Shown here: positions 12,101-25,960 of the stretch, piece by piece
How positions within the stretch are numbered: the first letter of the stretch is position 1
How the letters are laid out: each line of letters starts with the position of its first letter
Assembly (NCBI RefSeq): GCF_900496995.4
Contig: NC_044008.1
Coordinates: forward strand, 8,937,276 to 9,001,275
Direction: 5' to 3'
Length of the DNA stretch: 64,000 nucleotides
Origin: Aquila chrysaetos chrysaetos
Lineage: Eukaryota > Chordata > Aves > Accipitriformes > Accipitridae
Program-made: the position numbers and the translations under genes
Notes under the pieces: model-generated
The model's input: the letters and a program-made list of their open reading frames with translations, nothing else
Databases searched by the model: none
What the model was told of the DNA's origin: nothing

Positions 12101-13915
12101 GGGGGCCTAATTCTGTGTCTGGGTGAGATCCAGGGGTTAGGGTTCCTCTGCTCCTTTCTTTATGACTCTCCATCTGGCCAGAGCACACTTTGTTTATACC
12201 TACAGGGTAGTTCCTACAGAAAATGCGATGCTGTAGATATTGTTGAGACAGTGTCTCTCCTTTTACCTACCAGGTAAACACTTTCCAGGTTGCTGAACAT
12301 TTACACAGAAACTCCTTTATACCAACAGATCTTATCAAGGGCCCTGCATCCTTCACAAACCCCTCTTCCCTAGAATAAGGATGAAATTTCTTGGCCCTAT
12401 TGGTCAAACACCATCCTTTTCACATGCTTGGAACCCAAGTTTTCTTACTTCCTCCTCCACTCCTTGCTGTCCTTTTTACATCTCCCCACACTAGGAAGCA
12501 ATCCTGCCTACCTTCAAACTTCTACCACTTCCTTTATCTTTAAATCAAGATGTGCAACTCATGTCCTCTATTGTAAGCCTCTCTGTTATCATCCCCCCTC
12601 GCATACGTAGACCAAGACCTCAGTGCTATAACCCCTGACATCTTCTGTATTCCTGCTGCCCATCCCAGTTCATGAGCTCCCTAACACTGCTGTCTGCATC
12701 CCCAGTCACCAGTTCAAGTCCCCAGATGGCAAAGCTGCTCCAGAGTGAGCACCAATTAGTTGTAACTTCACTGTTCATTAAATATTATTGCTTCATTTTT
12801 CTTTGCAGATGGTGACACTGAGGTCAAGGATAAATCATCTGTTAATTTGTAAAATACTTGATATTTGGCTCACAGGTCAAATTCAGTCCCTCCAAACAAC
12901 TAATGAGGTTGTCTGGGTCACATGAAGGACACTTGAGAAAGAAGGTGTCAGAGAATGAGCTGGAAGATGGAAGAATTATGCCAGTAAACCAGTCTCTACC
13001 ATTCTCTTTCCCAGGACTTTCTGCCCTACCTCCCCTGGTAATCTAACTAAAAATGTCACTGCCACTTGTTCAGAATATTGACATCCCTCACGAAAGATTA
13101 CTGTACATTTATATGTTAGGAGCACTCACTCTGTGCCGGTCCTTATGCCTGGTTCCCAACACGTGCCTACACATTTGCAAATACAATGGGCCAGAAAGCC
13201 ACAATGCCTGCACCTTGAATAGAAACGTCTTCTTAGTATTGGTTGAGGACATCCATATGAAGACTGAAAGTATCTTTAAGAATATCTTGACCAAATATCT
13301 TGACCACCTTACTTCTCCCAGACGGTGTTTTTTTTTTTTCCTTTATTTTCTTTCTTTTACTTTTCAGTCTCCCTCTTTAAGGTATTAGCAGGATTGTAAT
13401 ATGAAAATATTTGTAATATTATTTTTGAGTTCACAAAGAGATGGAAAGAGCGCGATTACAGTTTCTACCTCAAGAGAGAAAATTGTCTTTGAAGGAGAAA
13501 ATTTACAGGTAAACTTAAGAAATTCTCACTTGAAGGTAATGCTGATGCTTTATAATGTTGCTGCCACAGTGTCACCATGGACACACTATCATCTTACAGG
13601 GATGTTGGAGATGTAGGCAGCTGACATTCTAGCAGAGTCAGCTCTACATGTCACTGTAGCTACCAGAAACTAACTGCTAGCAAAAAAGAAGAGCTCAATA
13701 AGAAGGAAAAGACTTTTCTTTTCAAACATGTTTCAGGAAAGAAAGAGTATCTATGAATGCAATCAGGTTGGGAGTTATACTAAATAGCTACCAGTGAATA
13801 AGAGTGACACTTCTTACAAAGATACTGTTTCTCCCAGTCACAAGCTGTTTTATTCTTTATCCAGTACAGGCAGCAGCTTCTATGTCAGTCTGTTGTGCTC
13901 TTGATTTCCAACTAG
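9146..13915. other. Unique non-coding DNA
   Basis: No gene or named repeat recognised. A short (CA)n run lies at 11925-11939. Frames of up to 111 codons (13053-13388) lack known motifs and are contradicted by overlapping frames on the other strand. A run of 15 T with flanking A-run at about 10376-10398 is simple sequence. Confidence 0.6.
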
Positions 13916-13944
13916 TACTGTGCTCTACTGTGCTCTACTGTGCT
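13916..13944 (+). repeat. Short tandem repeat, 10-bp unit
   Basis: TACTGTGCTC is repeated 2.9 times, and the last copy runs into the start of the solo LTR (TGTGCTGG). The tract therefore overlaps the integration boundary, which makes the target duplication slightly ambiguous. Confidence 0.85.
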
Positions 13945-14527
13945 GGTTTTGGCTGGGATAGAGTTGATTTTCTTCATAGCAGCTAGTATGAGGCTATGTT
14001 TTGGATTTATGCTGGAAAGTGTTGATAATTCAGAGAAGTTTTCATTGCTGCTGAGCAGTGCTTACCCAGAGCCAAGGGCTTTTCTGCGTCTCCCCCCACC
14101 CCACCAGCGAGGAGGCTGGGGGGGCACAAGGAGTTGGGAGGGGACACAGCCGGGACAGCTGACCCCAACTGACCCAAGGGATATTCCAGGACGTCATGCT
14201 CAGCAGATAAAGCTGGGGGAAGAAGGAGGAAGGGGGGACGTTCGGAGTGATGGCGTTTGTCTTCCCAAGTCACCATTAGGCGTGATGGAGCCCTGCTGTC
14301 CTGGAGATGGCTGAACACCTGCCTGCCCATAGGAAGCAGTGAGTGAACTCCTTGTTTTGCTTTGCTTGTGCATGCATGGCTTTTGCTTTACTTATTACAC
14401 TGTCTTTATCTCAACCCATTAATTTTCTCACTTTTACCCTTCTGATTCTCTCCCCCATCCCACTGAGGGGGGGAATGAACAAGTGGCTGTGTGGTGCTTA
14501 GTTGCTGGCTGTAGTTAAACCATGACA
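13939..14527 (+). mobile_element. Solo LTR (same family as the 8.5-kb provirus)
   Basis: About 589 bp from TGTGCTGGTTTTGGCTGGG to ...AAACCATGACA, closely matching the LTRs at 8553-9145 in inverse orientation. No internal sequence follows, so it is a solo LTR left by LTR-LTR recombination. The flanks TCTAC (13934-13938) and TCTGC (14528-14532) are a 5-bp target duplication with one mismatch. Mid-element it keeps a half CRE (GGACGTCA) 7 nt before a weak TATA-like segment. The 124- and 107-codon frames here are LTR translations. Confidence 0.9.
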
Positions 14528-14532
14528 TCTGC

Positions 14533-17500
14533 TTTTCATGATATTTAATTACTGACATGACTGATGACTTAACACCCTACTTCTGTACTTTGTGGATGAA
14601 TTTAACATCCCAATTTATTAAATCCTGAAATTCAGGAGATGACTACTGCTGTTAGAGTGGAGCTTGGTGAAAACCACAGAGCAGCCGTTAGTAATGCATT
14701 CAACAGAGCCTTGGAGCCACTGTCTTTAGGTAACACCAGCTGAATCCCAGAAGATGCTCAGGAGGATGAGGGACCTGAAAAGAGATGGTCTGTGTTTCTC
14801 TTGTGTGGCCTAGAGATCAAAGGCTAATTAAGTGTTTCACCAAGTCTAGTCAGCTCAACTCCCTCTACCCTCAATGGAATCAGATATATAATGTGCGCAG
14901 AGTGACCCAGGGGTTGTTCTGTCCCCCCTCTCATGTGAGGAAGACAGTTAGGTAAAGAGAACCGGGCTTTTGCAATAAATAAAAAATTAAATTTAAAAAA
15001 GCAAATGAACAAATAAAAAAACCCCTAAGCTTTCAGAAAGCTTCTCTTATGAACTTTAGTCTTCACTTGAGGAAATGAAATGTAAACCACAGCTGAAAAC
15101 CTGGAGCTCTAACAACAAACAAATTTCAGCTACTGAAGAAGCTTTAATTCTGGACCAAGCTCCTGAAAAAAAAGCATTAATGTGCAATCCAAGTAGTGGG
15201 AAACTAAAGTTACAGCTGCCAGGACTGAGAACTCACTTTTTCTCTATATCTATAGACACAAACCTGGATGAATGTTTTAGTTCTGCAAACTCTCAAGAAC
15301 CTTAAAAACATGGGTACAGCAGACATGACCTAAACAAAAGAGAGTTCAGAGATAGAGAACTTCTAAACAGTGTTTTATGGTCTGCCTGTTAACCAAGATA
15401 GTTTCTCCCCCTTGCCCTCACTGAACGTCACATTCAACTTTAGATACCTGAAAGTGGTTTCTGTCAAAGCTGGTTGCTTACACCCTTTTCACAGGCAGTG
15501 AATAAGAACTGGTGCTGCCAGCATGCGTTTTTTTAAACTTAACGCTAAACAGATGTTGGAATTAAAGTCCTCTCCAATCTCAACCATCCTGTGATTGTGG
15601 GATATATTAGATGACTACGACGGCACATGAAAATGACAGGTGAGGGTATAGATATCTAAATTCTAGGTGCCTGAGTTAGGGTAGATGAATCCTTTGAGAA
15701 GTAACCTTTCCTTGAGGAATAGGTTATGGACTTCCCATTATCAGTACAAATACTTGGTTACTTTAACATACTGATGCAGCAGGTCAGTGTATACTTGCAT
15801 ATTCAAATCTCCCACATCGTTTTTTGCACTTTTTCGAGCATTCACAAGGTTTTCAAGGGTCAAAATACAGGACTGATGGGGCTCTGAGTCAGTTCAAGCC
15901 ATCAAACATCCTTGATGCAGTATTTTATTTTTACCCCCACTGAGTCTGGCTGTATTTGGTGACCTTTCTGCATAGATGTTTTGTCTCAGCACTATGCAAG
16001 AAGAATGTTCATGAGGACAGGGAATAGTGTTGCCCGTAAGGTGGTCCACGCTGTGACCAGGGAGAAGAGAAGCAAAGATCAGGCCATCTGAGGAACGCAG
16101 GGGACAGGGAGGGTCATTCCACCATTGCCAGGAAGCGGGACCAGTGGACTGAGGTGGGGAGAAGTTGTCAGTCCTAACTTTCCACTGGTCCCAGAGGCCC
16201 ATCTGCCAGTGCTGACAGTCCACGATGGCTCATTGATTTCAGCTCTGTGGTGAAGCCAAAGCTTGTTTATGCTTCAGCTCTCATCCCTTGCAATACATTG
16301 TCATGCCAGCTGTCCCTATATGAATTCATCCTCAGTTTTTTCCCTTGTTCGAGAAAAAATTAAACAAAGCAGAACCATGAGTTTAATAAAAAGGGTAAAG
16401 TTTCTCCTCTGGCTGGCAGCACATCTGATAGGGGCCTTAATTTGTTTTTTTAGTATTAAAAGACTGCTGTCATCTCCTGCAATTTGTGAGCCCCGCCTGA
16501 GCAATGAACAGCTTGGACTTTCCTGAACTTACATTTATTATTATTAAATAGAACTTTGCAATGGCTGAGAGTTAATGCTGACACTGAGTCGGGTTTGTGA
16601 TTTTATTTACTTACTTCATTCTATTTATGAAGGCTTGGCCAGGTAGTGAAGCTTCTTGGTACTGAAATAAAGCATTATTAGAATCAAGCAAGGAAGCAAA
16701 GTGAAATAAAGGTGATGTGAATGCTGTTCGCTTGCTTATTCATTTAAATCGATTTTTCTTTACTGGCTGAAAGCATCTATCAAAAGAACAAAGCCAAAAA
16801 GAAAAGAGAAAAGTTGTGCTTGGAAGCAGGTTTCTTGCAAGCCATTAAGAGTTATGTGTTCTATGATATCATTGTTTCCATCAATGGTAGCAGCAATTTT
16901 TTGCCATGGATTTCAGCAGGAAAGAAGAGAATGACAAGCGTGAGAAATCAGACCAATAAAACAAATGTCAGCAGTGATAATTAGCGCTTGCCAACTCTCA
17001 TAATTTCATCAAAGTATAGAAATCACTCATATGCTTAAAGCTCCTGGAATCCCATCATTATGAACAATTTATTTTTAAAAAAAATATACTCTGCATGATT
17101 GCAGAAGAAAGCTTGTATCTATGAATTCCAACAGTTAAAGAAATAAGACAAGCACACAAATCTGCAATATGTTAATTTTACACCAATCTCATGAGTTGGT
17201 CATGCATTGTGTGTGCCGAAATAATTAACAATCTTTTTTTGTACATGAGGGGCCAGATCTTCAGGTGGTAGAAATTGATCAATACCATTGATTGCAGCAT
17301 AGCAGCTGAACAAAGTTGATTTATGAAGGTTAAAAATATCCCTTGTCATTAAGAACTCCGACATTAATGTATATTTTAACAGGATAGACATTCTTGCAAT
17401 TCTTAAGTATTTTTGCTTTTTGTTGCACCTGTTTCACTTCCTGATTTCTACTTTTCTGTGATCTAAACAAATATTCTCCTCAGTTAATTTTTTCTGTCTT

Positions 17501-20500
17501 CATCTTGTACAGACAGGAGACTTGTTTCCTTTATGAAAATATGTTGGTGGTTTTTTTCCCCACTAAGAACCCATATTATGTGTTCTTGAAAAATGGTTCA
17601 AAAACCTGCAAGCAATGAAGTTATCATCTCTCAGGAACCTGCAGTCTGTAGGTGCAGAGATCGGAGAAGCTTTCCCTAAACTACTGTGGCAGTGTCAGAA
17701 ATTTTGTGCCTTGCCTGTTTGCTCTAACCTATTCCTGCCCCTTGCAAGAGAAGCAGGAGGAATGTGCTTCTGTGCCTCAAGCAGGCCAGCCTGCTGTCCA
17801 GCTTATCACTTAAGCAACTAATGAAACCAAATTTATGCTTATGTTCTGGGTTGTAAATGCTGTTGCTTCAGATGAGGACATGTACTTGTGGACATGGTAC
17901 TCACTTAAGCAATTCAGACTTGATGGAGCCTTCACCGTTTGGCAATAGTCTCCATACAGGTAGGACCTGACCAGGGAGCACACGTGTATCTGCTGGTGAG
18001 CCTTAGCCTGAGCAGCCAGCAGGTTTTGACTGATTAATGAGGATTTGAGGGGGGAGAATGAAAACCCCTTCGAGGTCTGATCTGGTTCCTCATCCTTCAC
18101 TTAAACTGAGCATTAAGATGATCTCTTTGGGACATGAAGGAATGTCTTGGGTGACAGCTACATCCATGCCTTGGCTGATAAGTGTTTTTTAAGTCATACT
18201 AACTTGACTGTTTATAATTGTGGAAAGACACTTGCAGGTTGTTTCCTTTTTGTTAGGCGTCTTTCTCCGACTTGGTTTTGCTTTTAAAATTTCTTTTGCC
18301 TTTTTTATATCCATTTAATCGTCATCTGTTATTTCTTTTCTTCAACTCTGTGTTTTCCTTTCTCCATACTTCTCCCTCAGTGTGTGCATTACTCATGTTG
18401 TATGGATTGTGATTCACTAATGCGGCACTGGAGCAAACTAATGTGATGTGAGTTCACTAGGTATAACTTCTCCCTAAGATCGCCATAGGTAATATGCTTT
18501 GTCTTAATTTTGGAAGATGCCAGTTGGGTGTTTCCTACATAAATCTGTCACTACTCCTAACTGAGGCAAAGTCTCCTACACAGAAGGAGTAGAAGTATTA
18601 CTACATTAATGTTGAAACACAGATTATATTCAATCTTTCTTTTCCCATTTCACCTACCATCCTCCAACAAGAAGTCCCTGTTGGGCTAGAATTTAGTGTC
18701 CTCTTTGCATGAATGAAAGTTACTAAAAGATCCATTCTCATTTGTTTTTATGTCCTTCAGTTTTTGGTCATCCATGGACCCTGACATGGGAAGTGACTGG
18801 CTTCTCCTTTTAACAATCCTTAGTGCTAAAATGGGTTTTAGACTGCTAAAGGGCATAACATGAGTAGTGGCTTTCCCTCCATGGCTTGGAGACTTGTCAG
18901 ATGCCTTTAGTCGTACTTGTCTCTTGTGTAATGAAGCACAGTGTTTGACACTGTGTTTGTTTTTATTCCCATGTGAAGCAAGCTTTGGATGCAGAAGAAG
19001 TGATGGCAGAAAGGATATTTCTTGGCATACAAAGACTTGTTAAAACTTTTTCGTTTGCAGATGTAACATACGGAGCTTGTATTTCCAGAATAAAGGTGAC
19101 ATTTTTTCAGTAGCTCTGGGTTTTGTCTGGTTTTCATGAAAAGACTACAGAAAACATTGTTAAAACTAATTTGTTTTTAATGGGCTTGTATATTTGTAGA
19201 TTTTGAAAGCTTCCTATAGTATCAGGACAATAAATAGTGCCAAGATACTAGCTACTGAAAAAATAGTCCAACTAAGCTAGCATATAGAGCTATAGATTAC
19301 TGGTTTCATAGAACAACAATATTTCAGTCAGCATAGAAACCATGTGATGCTTTTAATATACTCTTCTGGAGTTGTTTTTATGTCCATAGTCCAGGAATGA
19401 CACCAGCTTTCTTTTTTTTCCTGCTTCTGTGAGATTATTCTCATTAACATCACTTATAAATCTATAAAAATGAAAGAGTGCTGCTCCATAGACAGTCATA
19501 GAGCTTGGGAAGTGACAAACAAAGCAGCATTTGCTAAAGAGCAGACTGTCAAGCAGAAGTGACAGACAAGGCCAATTACCATATGCAAATTAGCTAGCAT
19601 TCATTATATAATTTTTAAAAAAGCCATATTTGTCAAAAGTACTGCTACTCAGTACTGATTCTCTAGCTGGATGAACCCTGTGGAGTTTCAGGTTTTTTGA
19701 GCCTCTGCATCTCTTTTTTTTAGAACTGTAAAATGTGTTTCTGCTCAACTCAATTTTTCCTACGGTTTCACATTTTACTTTTCCCTGTTTCTCCCCAGGA
19801 AAATGTTGAGTACCTTTAAAACTAGATAGTTTATTGCCATTTTGAATCCAGACTGGCCCCTCTACTCTGTTATTCCTTCCCAGAAAACTGCAGATGCTTC
19901 AGGGAAGACACAGGTAACCCTACAACACAGTAATTTGTCTTAAATTTTTTTCTACTGTTCTGGAGTAGAGCCTTTGCCTGGATGAACTCCGAGGTAATGT
20001 CCTAGTTGACTTGGACACTGCCATGGCTTTGTTCCCTACCTTCAAAATGTTGACCTGGGTGTAATGCGAATGATCATGGCATTTTTTTGGTGACAACACA
20101 TGAAAACATATTGAAATACACTTGCAACTGGTGTGCATTCATCAGCATTCGATGCAGAGTAGTCATGTCAGCCAGAGTCATCTTAATTTATTTGGTAGTT
20201 GTGAGAATCTGCACAAGTGACGTCCAGCTACAGAGTGGTTGTTCTACATTACGCTTCCCTCAGTAACATGAAGCTAAGTGAATTCATGGAAGAATAACAA
20301 TATGCAGTCCCCCAGGGCTTGCCTACATATGGAAAATTTTAGGAAATAAATGAAGAGATTAACTTGAAGTTTGGTATCTATTTCACACCGTATCTGATAT
20401 AGAGGCTAATATTCTGCACCTCTGAGGCATATTGAGTTAATCTTCACAGTAGCACTGGGTACTATTTCAAAATTTCTTTCAATGCATCTAGATGGGGCTG

Positions 20501-23500
20501 GTGTTATATTCCTACCATGTCCCTTGTGATGGCCAAGCAATAAGCCAGATAAAAGAACCGTCTTCCAGAAGACTAAGCCTTTCCTTCCAGCTAGGGACGT
20601 TATTTTACTTAAGTTGCTATGTGAGTGTATGAACACTGGGACTCACCCCCAAAAAAGCAGGGAGGGGAGTGGATGGCCAAAGGTGGCAGTGAGGTGGGAC
20701 AACTGATTTTTGTGGCATTGCCTTCAGCTGAAAATGGCTGTGGAAGCCAGATGCAATGTGTAAGAAGGGCAGTGTCAGGAAGGGGAATGAAGAAGTTATC
20801 CATGTCGTCTGCTCTGGCCATACAGCTTTAGGTGTGCAATCTGGAGGTCCATTTGCAGTGGCAGGCTCCTCCACGGGAGCGTGCAAAGCATTTGCATTAG
20901 GCTTGTGCTCTGAACAGCCTCTTAGAGAAGCTCATTTCTGTCCATTGACTATAAAGAGCCTCAGCAGATGAGACTAAGGTAGATCGTCAGAAAAGCTGGG
21001 GTTTAGTGCTCTTTCCTCCCACACAGAGTAGTAGTAGCTCTTGTTTAAAAGTTTCTTTTGCCAGTTTGGCTAACATAATTAGCTAATTATCATGGTAATT
21101 ACCATTCATCATGGCAGTCAAGAGTAAGTCTCAGTTGCTCTAAACCCTGTGGGACTGATTAAGATAATTACTGACCCAAAGAGTTTATGGAGTTAAGAAA
21201 GTCAGTGACTGGTTTTCCCAGGCAGAAGAAAGGCAGATTTCTGGGAATAAGATCTTCTGCCTGGATTCTTGTGGAAAAAGTGCTAACGTATTCACCTCTT
21301 GCTCACAATCTCCAGCATTTCTCCAAGCTTTTAGTCTCCAGAGCAGAATTATGGAAGTTGTACATTCTTGTTTGCGAAGCTGCTGTCAGTGCTTTGCTAG
21401 CAGTGCCCCAGCTGAGCATATTTCACTGTATGCGATGGCTGTATTTAGTAAAAGCAATCGTGCTGACAGTCTGCATGATGGAAGCCCTAATCTGTGCAGT
21501 GTCATGCACTATGCATCACCACGAGGGAATCTCTAGTGACTCGTTATTAATGAGAGGGAAGTGGTGACATTATTATTATTATTTATGACTTATCCTGCTC
21601 CACAGATGTGTGAGGCACTTTAAAAAACAAATAAAGATGGAATCCCTCCTGATAACCATGCAGAGCAGCAAGGCACAGTTGGCATCCCCGTGATTCCTGC
21701 TGCAACATGTCTAAAGAAAGAAGGCTGGGTAGCAGTGAGGACAGAACCATCTTCTAGTGCTGTCAAAGAGATTTGGGTAAACGAAGAGTAGTTAACACTT
21801 CAACAGTGGGTCCCTGAATAGACATAATTCTGCTTATTATTTCCATTACATAGTGTTTAAGAGCCTCCTTCTCCCATCCTGGATTAGGGCTTCACGCACA
21901 AATGGTATGACAAATTAACTTCCAGGCTCACTTCTCCCACTGATACAAACTGAGACAACTGCATTATTGCCCTATAATACAGAATATAGGAAAGCAAGGA
22001 ATGTGTTTACTTTGTCTCACTCTCTTTACTTGCCACCACATATTTTAAGGGAAAAGAACACGTTATATGGAATGACAATGGAGGAAGGGAAAAAACACGC
22101 AGTGATGATTTATATGCAGATACTATTCTAAAAACTAACAGTGAAATAAAGAATTATTGTTATTAATAAAAAGCATCATCTCTTGATTTTTTTGATATTG
22201 TGGTATTGTCCTCTTTTATAACTCTGTAGTATCTCAAAGCCCTAATGTAGGTCAGAGGAAGTGACAGAGGGACAAGTATATGATTAGGACATGAGCCTTT
22301 CACTTCCCGCTAAATTTTGCTCTAAAAAAAAAAATCTAGTCAGCATGCCCAAACTGTTGATCTCTCCAGTTATAAGTAATTTTTTTCACTTTCCTCTCTG
22401 CTTAATCACCTGCTTCTACTGCCAGCTTCCCTGGTTTGCAACTACCAATAAACACCCTCACTATTTCAAAGCAGTATCAGCTCTATGGCAAAGTGTATTA
22501 AGGCTGAACTGGTATGTCCCAACGTAAAAACGGGCTCTGAAACAGCAACTCAAGAGTTGCTTCCACATGCTTCATTTTTTCATATCCTTCATGACCAAAA
22601 AGCCTGTTATTTCCACCTGACTAATGTACTTGCCTTGGTCTGAATGAACATGCACCCTCCATCACCACTAGCAGGAAGTGCTCAAAATAATTCAGGGGTA
22701 TACCCAAAGAAAGTGAAAGAAACCTGACAAGAGATCAAGAAGATCATTACCAGCACTGACTAGCGGTTTTGCATATCTCATGATATGAGACGCCTTACCA
22801 TGGATCCATCTGTGGGATCAATGGCTCTTCCAGAAAGTTCTTTGGATGGGAGACAGTCATAGTCTTAAAATGGGATCTTCAAGTCCTAAACTTATTTCCT
22901 CATTTGGTTCAATAGGGGGGAAAGCTTGCTGGTGTTCATGGTGTGCTGCAAAATATATACATTTGTTCAGTCACGTCTTAACTGAATGTTCTGCTCGATC
23001 TTAAAAAATCACTCAAAATTGGCTTGGCTCCACTCGGTTTCCAAGAACACCTTGATTTCCTCACATTACTGTAAATTTTACGAAGCTAACACCCCTCTCC
23101 ATCCCAATTTTAGCTTCTTATAATATATATTGCTATGGCTCTGTCTTTACTTCATTGGTTTTTATGTGACGTTACAGAACAGCTTGCAAAACATCTGGCA
23201 GTAAATGGATTGTATTTTGAGGCTATCATTTTGCATGAGGAACTTTTAGAGACATTAGTAAGTTTTGCATAAAAGTCATTGTCAGAGTATAGACCTTTGC
23301 ACTGTTATAACAAGATCAGAGAAATTTCCTCATGAAACCAAATTCTTGAAAAAGTTAGGGATTTTTTTTTTCCTTGCAGCACAAATGATGGTTATAACAG
23401 AAAGTACTGGTTCTAATTTTGCCATAGCTGTAACTTTGCGTAAATTTGTTCTGATTCTGGATGAAAGAAGGATGCTATTTTTGACAGCACATACCCACTA

Positions 23501-25309
23501 AAAACATCACATCAAATGGTCCAAGGGAGTAAAGTTTTACTGAGCTTGGTGAAGCTATGCTGATCTATTGCTATCGCCTAACAACCACTTCTGGGCAATG
23601 TAATAAAACTGCATATAGTTAAATCATACTGTAGGTAGTGAAAACAGTGTAACTGTTTCATAAAACCCATGAAAAAATGTGATTGCTAAGAATGCCCTGA
23701 TGCTACAGCAGAACCACTGGGTTTCTGGGGTCAGGAAAAAGCATGGGCATTACTTTTTACCACAATTTTTAAGAAAAATATGTGGGGAAGCTATAGGAAT
23801 TAAAATGATGGAATAAAAAGTTTGCAGTTATACAGTATATTTATTTAATAAATGAAACAGAACTCTTTATATAAATCTTTGAGATCTTACAGACTAGCTT
23901 GTGCTAAAAGACAGATTATTTGGACACAAATAACTTTCCAGTTGTATTCATATCCAGAATTGTCCCCTCTTCCAGTATGTGAGACAAGACAGCATTTATC
24001 TAACGTATTCAACATCAGTGGTATGAAATGACATTTCAATTGGTCTAGACCTTGCATCTCAAATATAGGTACTATGGCATATTATAGGATAAATTATGTA
24101 TCTTTCCTCACAATTAACACATAACAACACAAATGTAATTAGAACCAAAGTAATCAAACACAGAGGATCAAAGTCACTGGACTCATGGCTTTGTGAGGAT
24201 TCATGTCAGCAATCATAAAAAGGTTAATGAGTAGCACAGACATGGCAGATCAAGCACAAGTCACTATCTCTCCCAATGTACAATGAAACAGTTCAAGTTT
24301 AAAAATAAGTACAGTTACAATATAATAAAGGAAAATAATCTTCTGTTTAGTCTCTCCCTTTTGCTTCTCTTTCAAAGTTACTGTAAGATATGTTAAATGC
24401 AGGATGAGACAGAAAATCTTCAAATAGAAAGGGCAGAAAATAAGAAAAGAAGGAATCCTTTAAGCTCAATGATATATTTTTTAATGCCTTCTTTCCTCTT
24501 TCCTTTTCTTTTGACCAGCCTTAGGCTGGGGCTTTGATCTATATTTCAGTCACCAAGGTCCCTTATCAGAGAAAGCACAAGAAAAGGATAGTGAGAGATA
24601 CAGACAGAATGACAAATAGATGCACCCTGAGTCACGACAGAGTGACTTTTCTGCTCTTCAGAATAAATTCTATCTGGAAACCATATCTGCAGTGGGAATG
24701 TACAAGAGAGGGAAAGAAAGCTTTGCCCTGAGGGCCTAAACCAACTCCCATTGATTGCAAAAACCCCTTTTTGATATGTAGAAGACTGTTCAGTTGTAAA
24801 TTCAAGATTATAAAACAATAACATGCAATGTCCTAATGTTCCCTGGATATTCCTTTTTCTGCTTCCCTTCCTCCCTGCACTGCGGGTGGCTTCTCTGTCC
24901 CTCCATATGCCATTTTTCATGTATGCACACACCTCTCTAACTTGTAGGAATAATTTCTACCTGCACAGTGTAAGGCGTATAGATCAAAACTCCACCTAGC
25001 CCAATAGTCTGTCTCTCATAGACCAGGGACAGATGCTCAGGGAAAAAGAAGGGCCAGAAAGCAGTGTTTGTCCTTCCCTTCCAACGTTTTACAGGCCAGG
25101 GACTTCCTGAAACAGAGGTCACAGCTCAGTATCTAGTCACCCTCAACAGATTCTCCTTCCAGGAGTTTGCAGGCACCTTTACTACAATGGTAATTTTTAG
25201 GATCAGTAGCTTCCTTCAGCAATACGTTCTGCACGTGTATAAGGAATTACTTCGGTTTGCTTGTTTTGAACTGACTGTGTGGCAGAATCTTCTCATGACT
25301 TTAAGCTCA
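14533..25309. other. Unique non-coding DNA with enhancer-like islands
   Basis: A long stretch without coding sequence I can recognise. The longest frames are a 126-codon plus frame at 21187-21567 and a 128-codon minus frame at 24546-24932; neither has domains or codon patterns that I recognise. Several islands (about 16.7-17.0, 19.49-19.61 and 21.06-21.18 kb) are dense in TAATTA, ATGCAAAT and TGACAG motifs and look like candidate conserved non-coding elements; these are discussed as findings. Confidence 0.55.
21076..21103. promoter_or_regulatory. Palindromic homeodomain-type motif pair
   Basis: TAATTAGCTAATTA (21076-21089) is a perfect 14-bp palindrome made of two TAATTA cores, and GGTAATTACC (21094-21103) is a perfect 10-bp palindrome four bases later. 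TAAT cores bind homeodomain proteins. Binding here is inference from motif only. Confidence 0.3.
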
Positions 25310-25960
25310 TGTACTAGAAGTTGATCCCTCTTCACCTCATCCTTGTCACTCTTGTTCTGTGCCACCTCTTCCCCAGGCTGAAGAGTCCTGGTTTGCTTCA
25401 TTGTTTCTTGCACAGATGGCATCCACACCTTCGATCAGCAATGCTGCCCTTGTCCGTACCTTTCCCAGTTCTACTCTGTCTGAAACAGAAAGACCAGAAA
25501 TGCACAAAGCATTGAAGATGCAAGCATACCATAGATTTATACACTGGTATAATAACATTATCTATTTGTTCTCTATTCATTTCCTGATAATTCCTAACAT
25601 TTGATTTGCTTTTTGACTTCTACTGAATATTGAGCTGATGTTTTTATAGAACTAGCTATTATATCCCCAATATCTCTCTTGAATGATAATAGTCAGCCCA
25701 GAGCCCATCATTTTGTAACTAAAGTTTTATTGCTTTTACCTATGTGCATTACTTTACATTCATCCACATTGAATTGCATTTTCCATTTTATCTCTCAGCC
25801 ACTTAGCCTTGTACAGTCTTTTTGCAAATCTTTGCAGTCAGCTCTCATTTTTACTAACCCAAGCAAGTTCATACCATCAACAAAGTTTGTGTCCTCACTC
25901 TCTTTACCTTAGACACTAGTGCATTTTCCTGGCGTTTTCAGGCAGCTGATTCAGGGCCAT
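25310..25960 (-). mobile_element. Ancient CR1/L3-type LINE relic, 3' part
   Basis: The plus strand carries, in order, phrases typical of the antisense of old amniote CR1 elements: a 'gaagatgcaagcataccatagattt' segment, 'cctaacatttgatttgctttttgac', 'catcattttgtaact', 'gtgcattactttacattcatccacattgaat' and 'caaatctttgcagtcagct'. The order and spacing match that family as I remember it. It is heavily diverged, and no frame survives. Translated frames in 25216-25912 are remnants in the wrong strand. Confidence 0.65.

Noticed and set aside
21187..21567. A 126-codon plus frame as a novel protein
   Set aside because: No domain, no supporting splice or poly-A signals, and a second long frame overlaps it in the same strand. 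Length alone is not enough in 64 kb of AT-rich DNA.
24546..24932. A 128-codon minus frame
   Set aside because: No recognisable motif, and no conserved-looking context.
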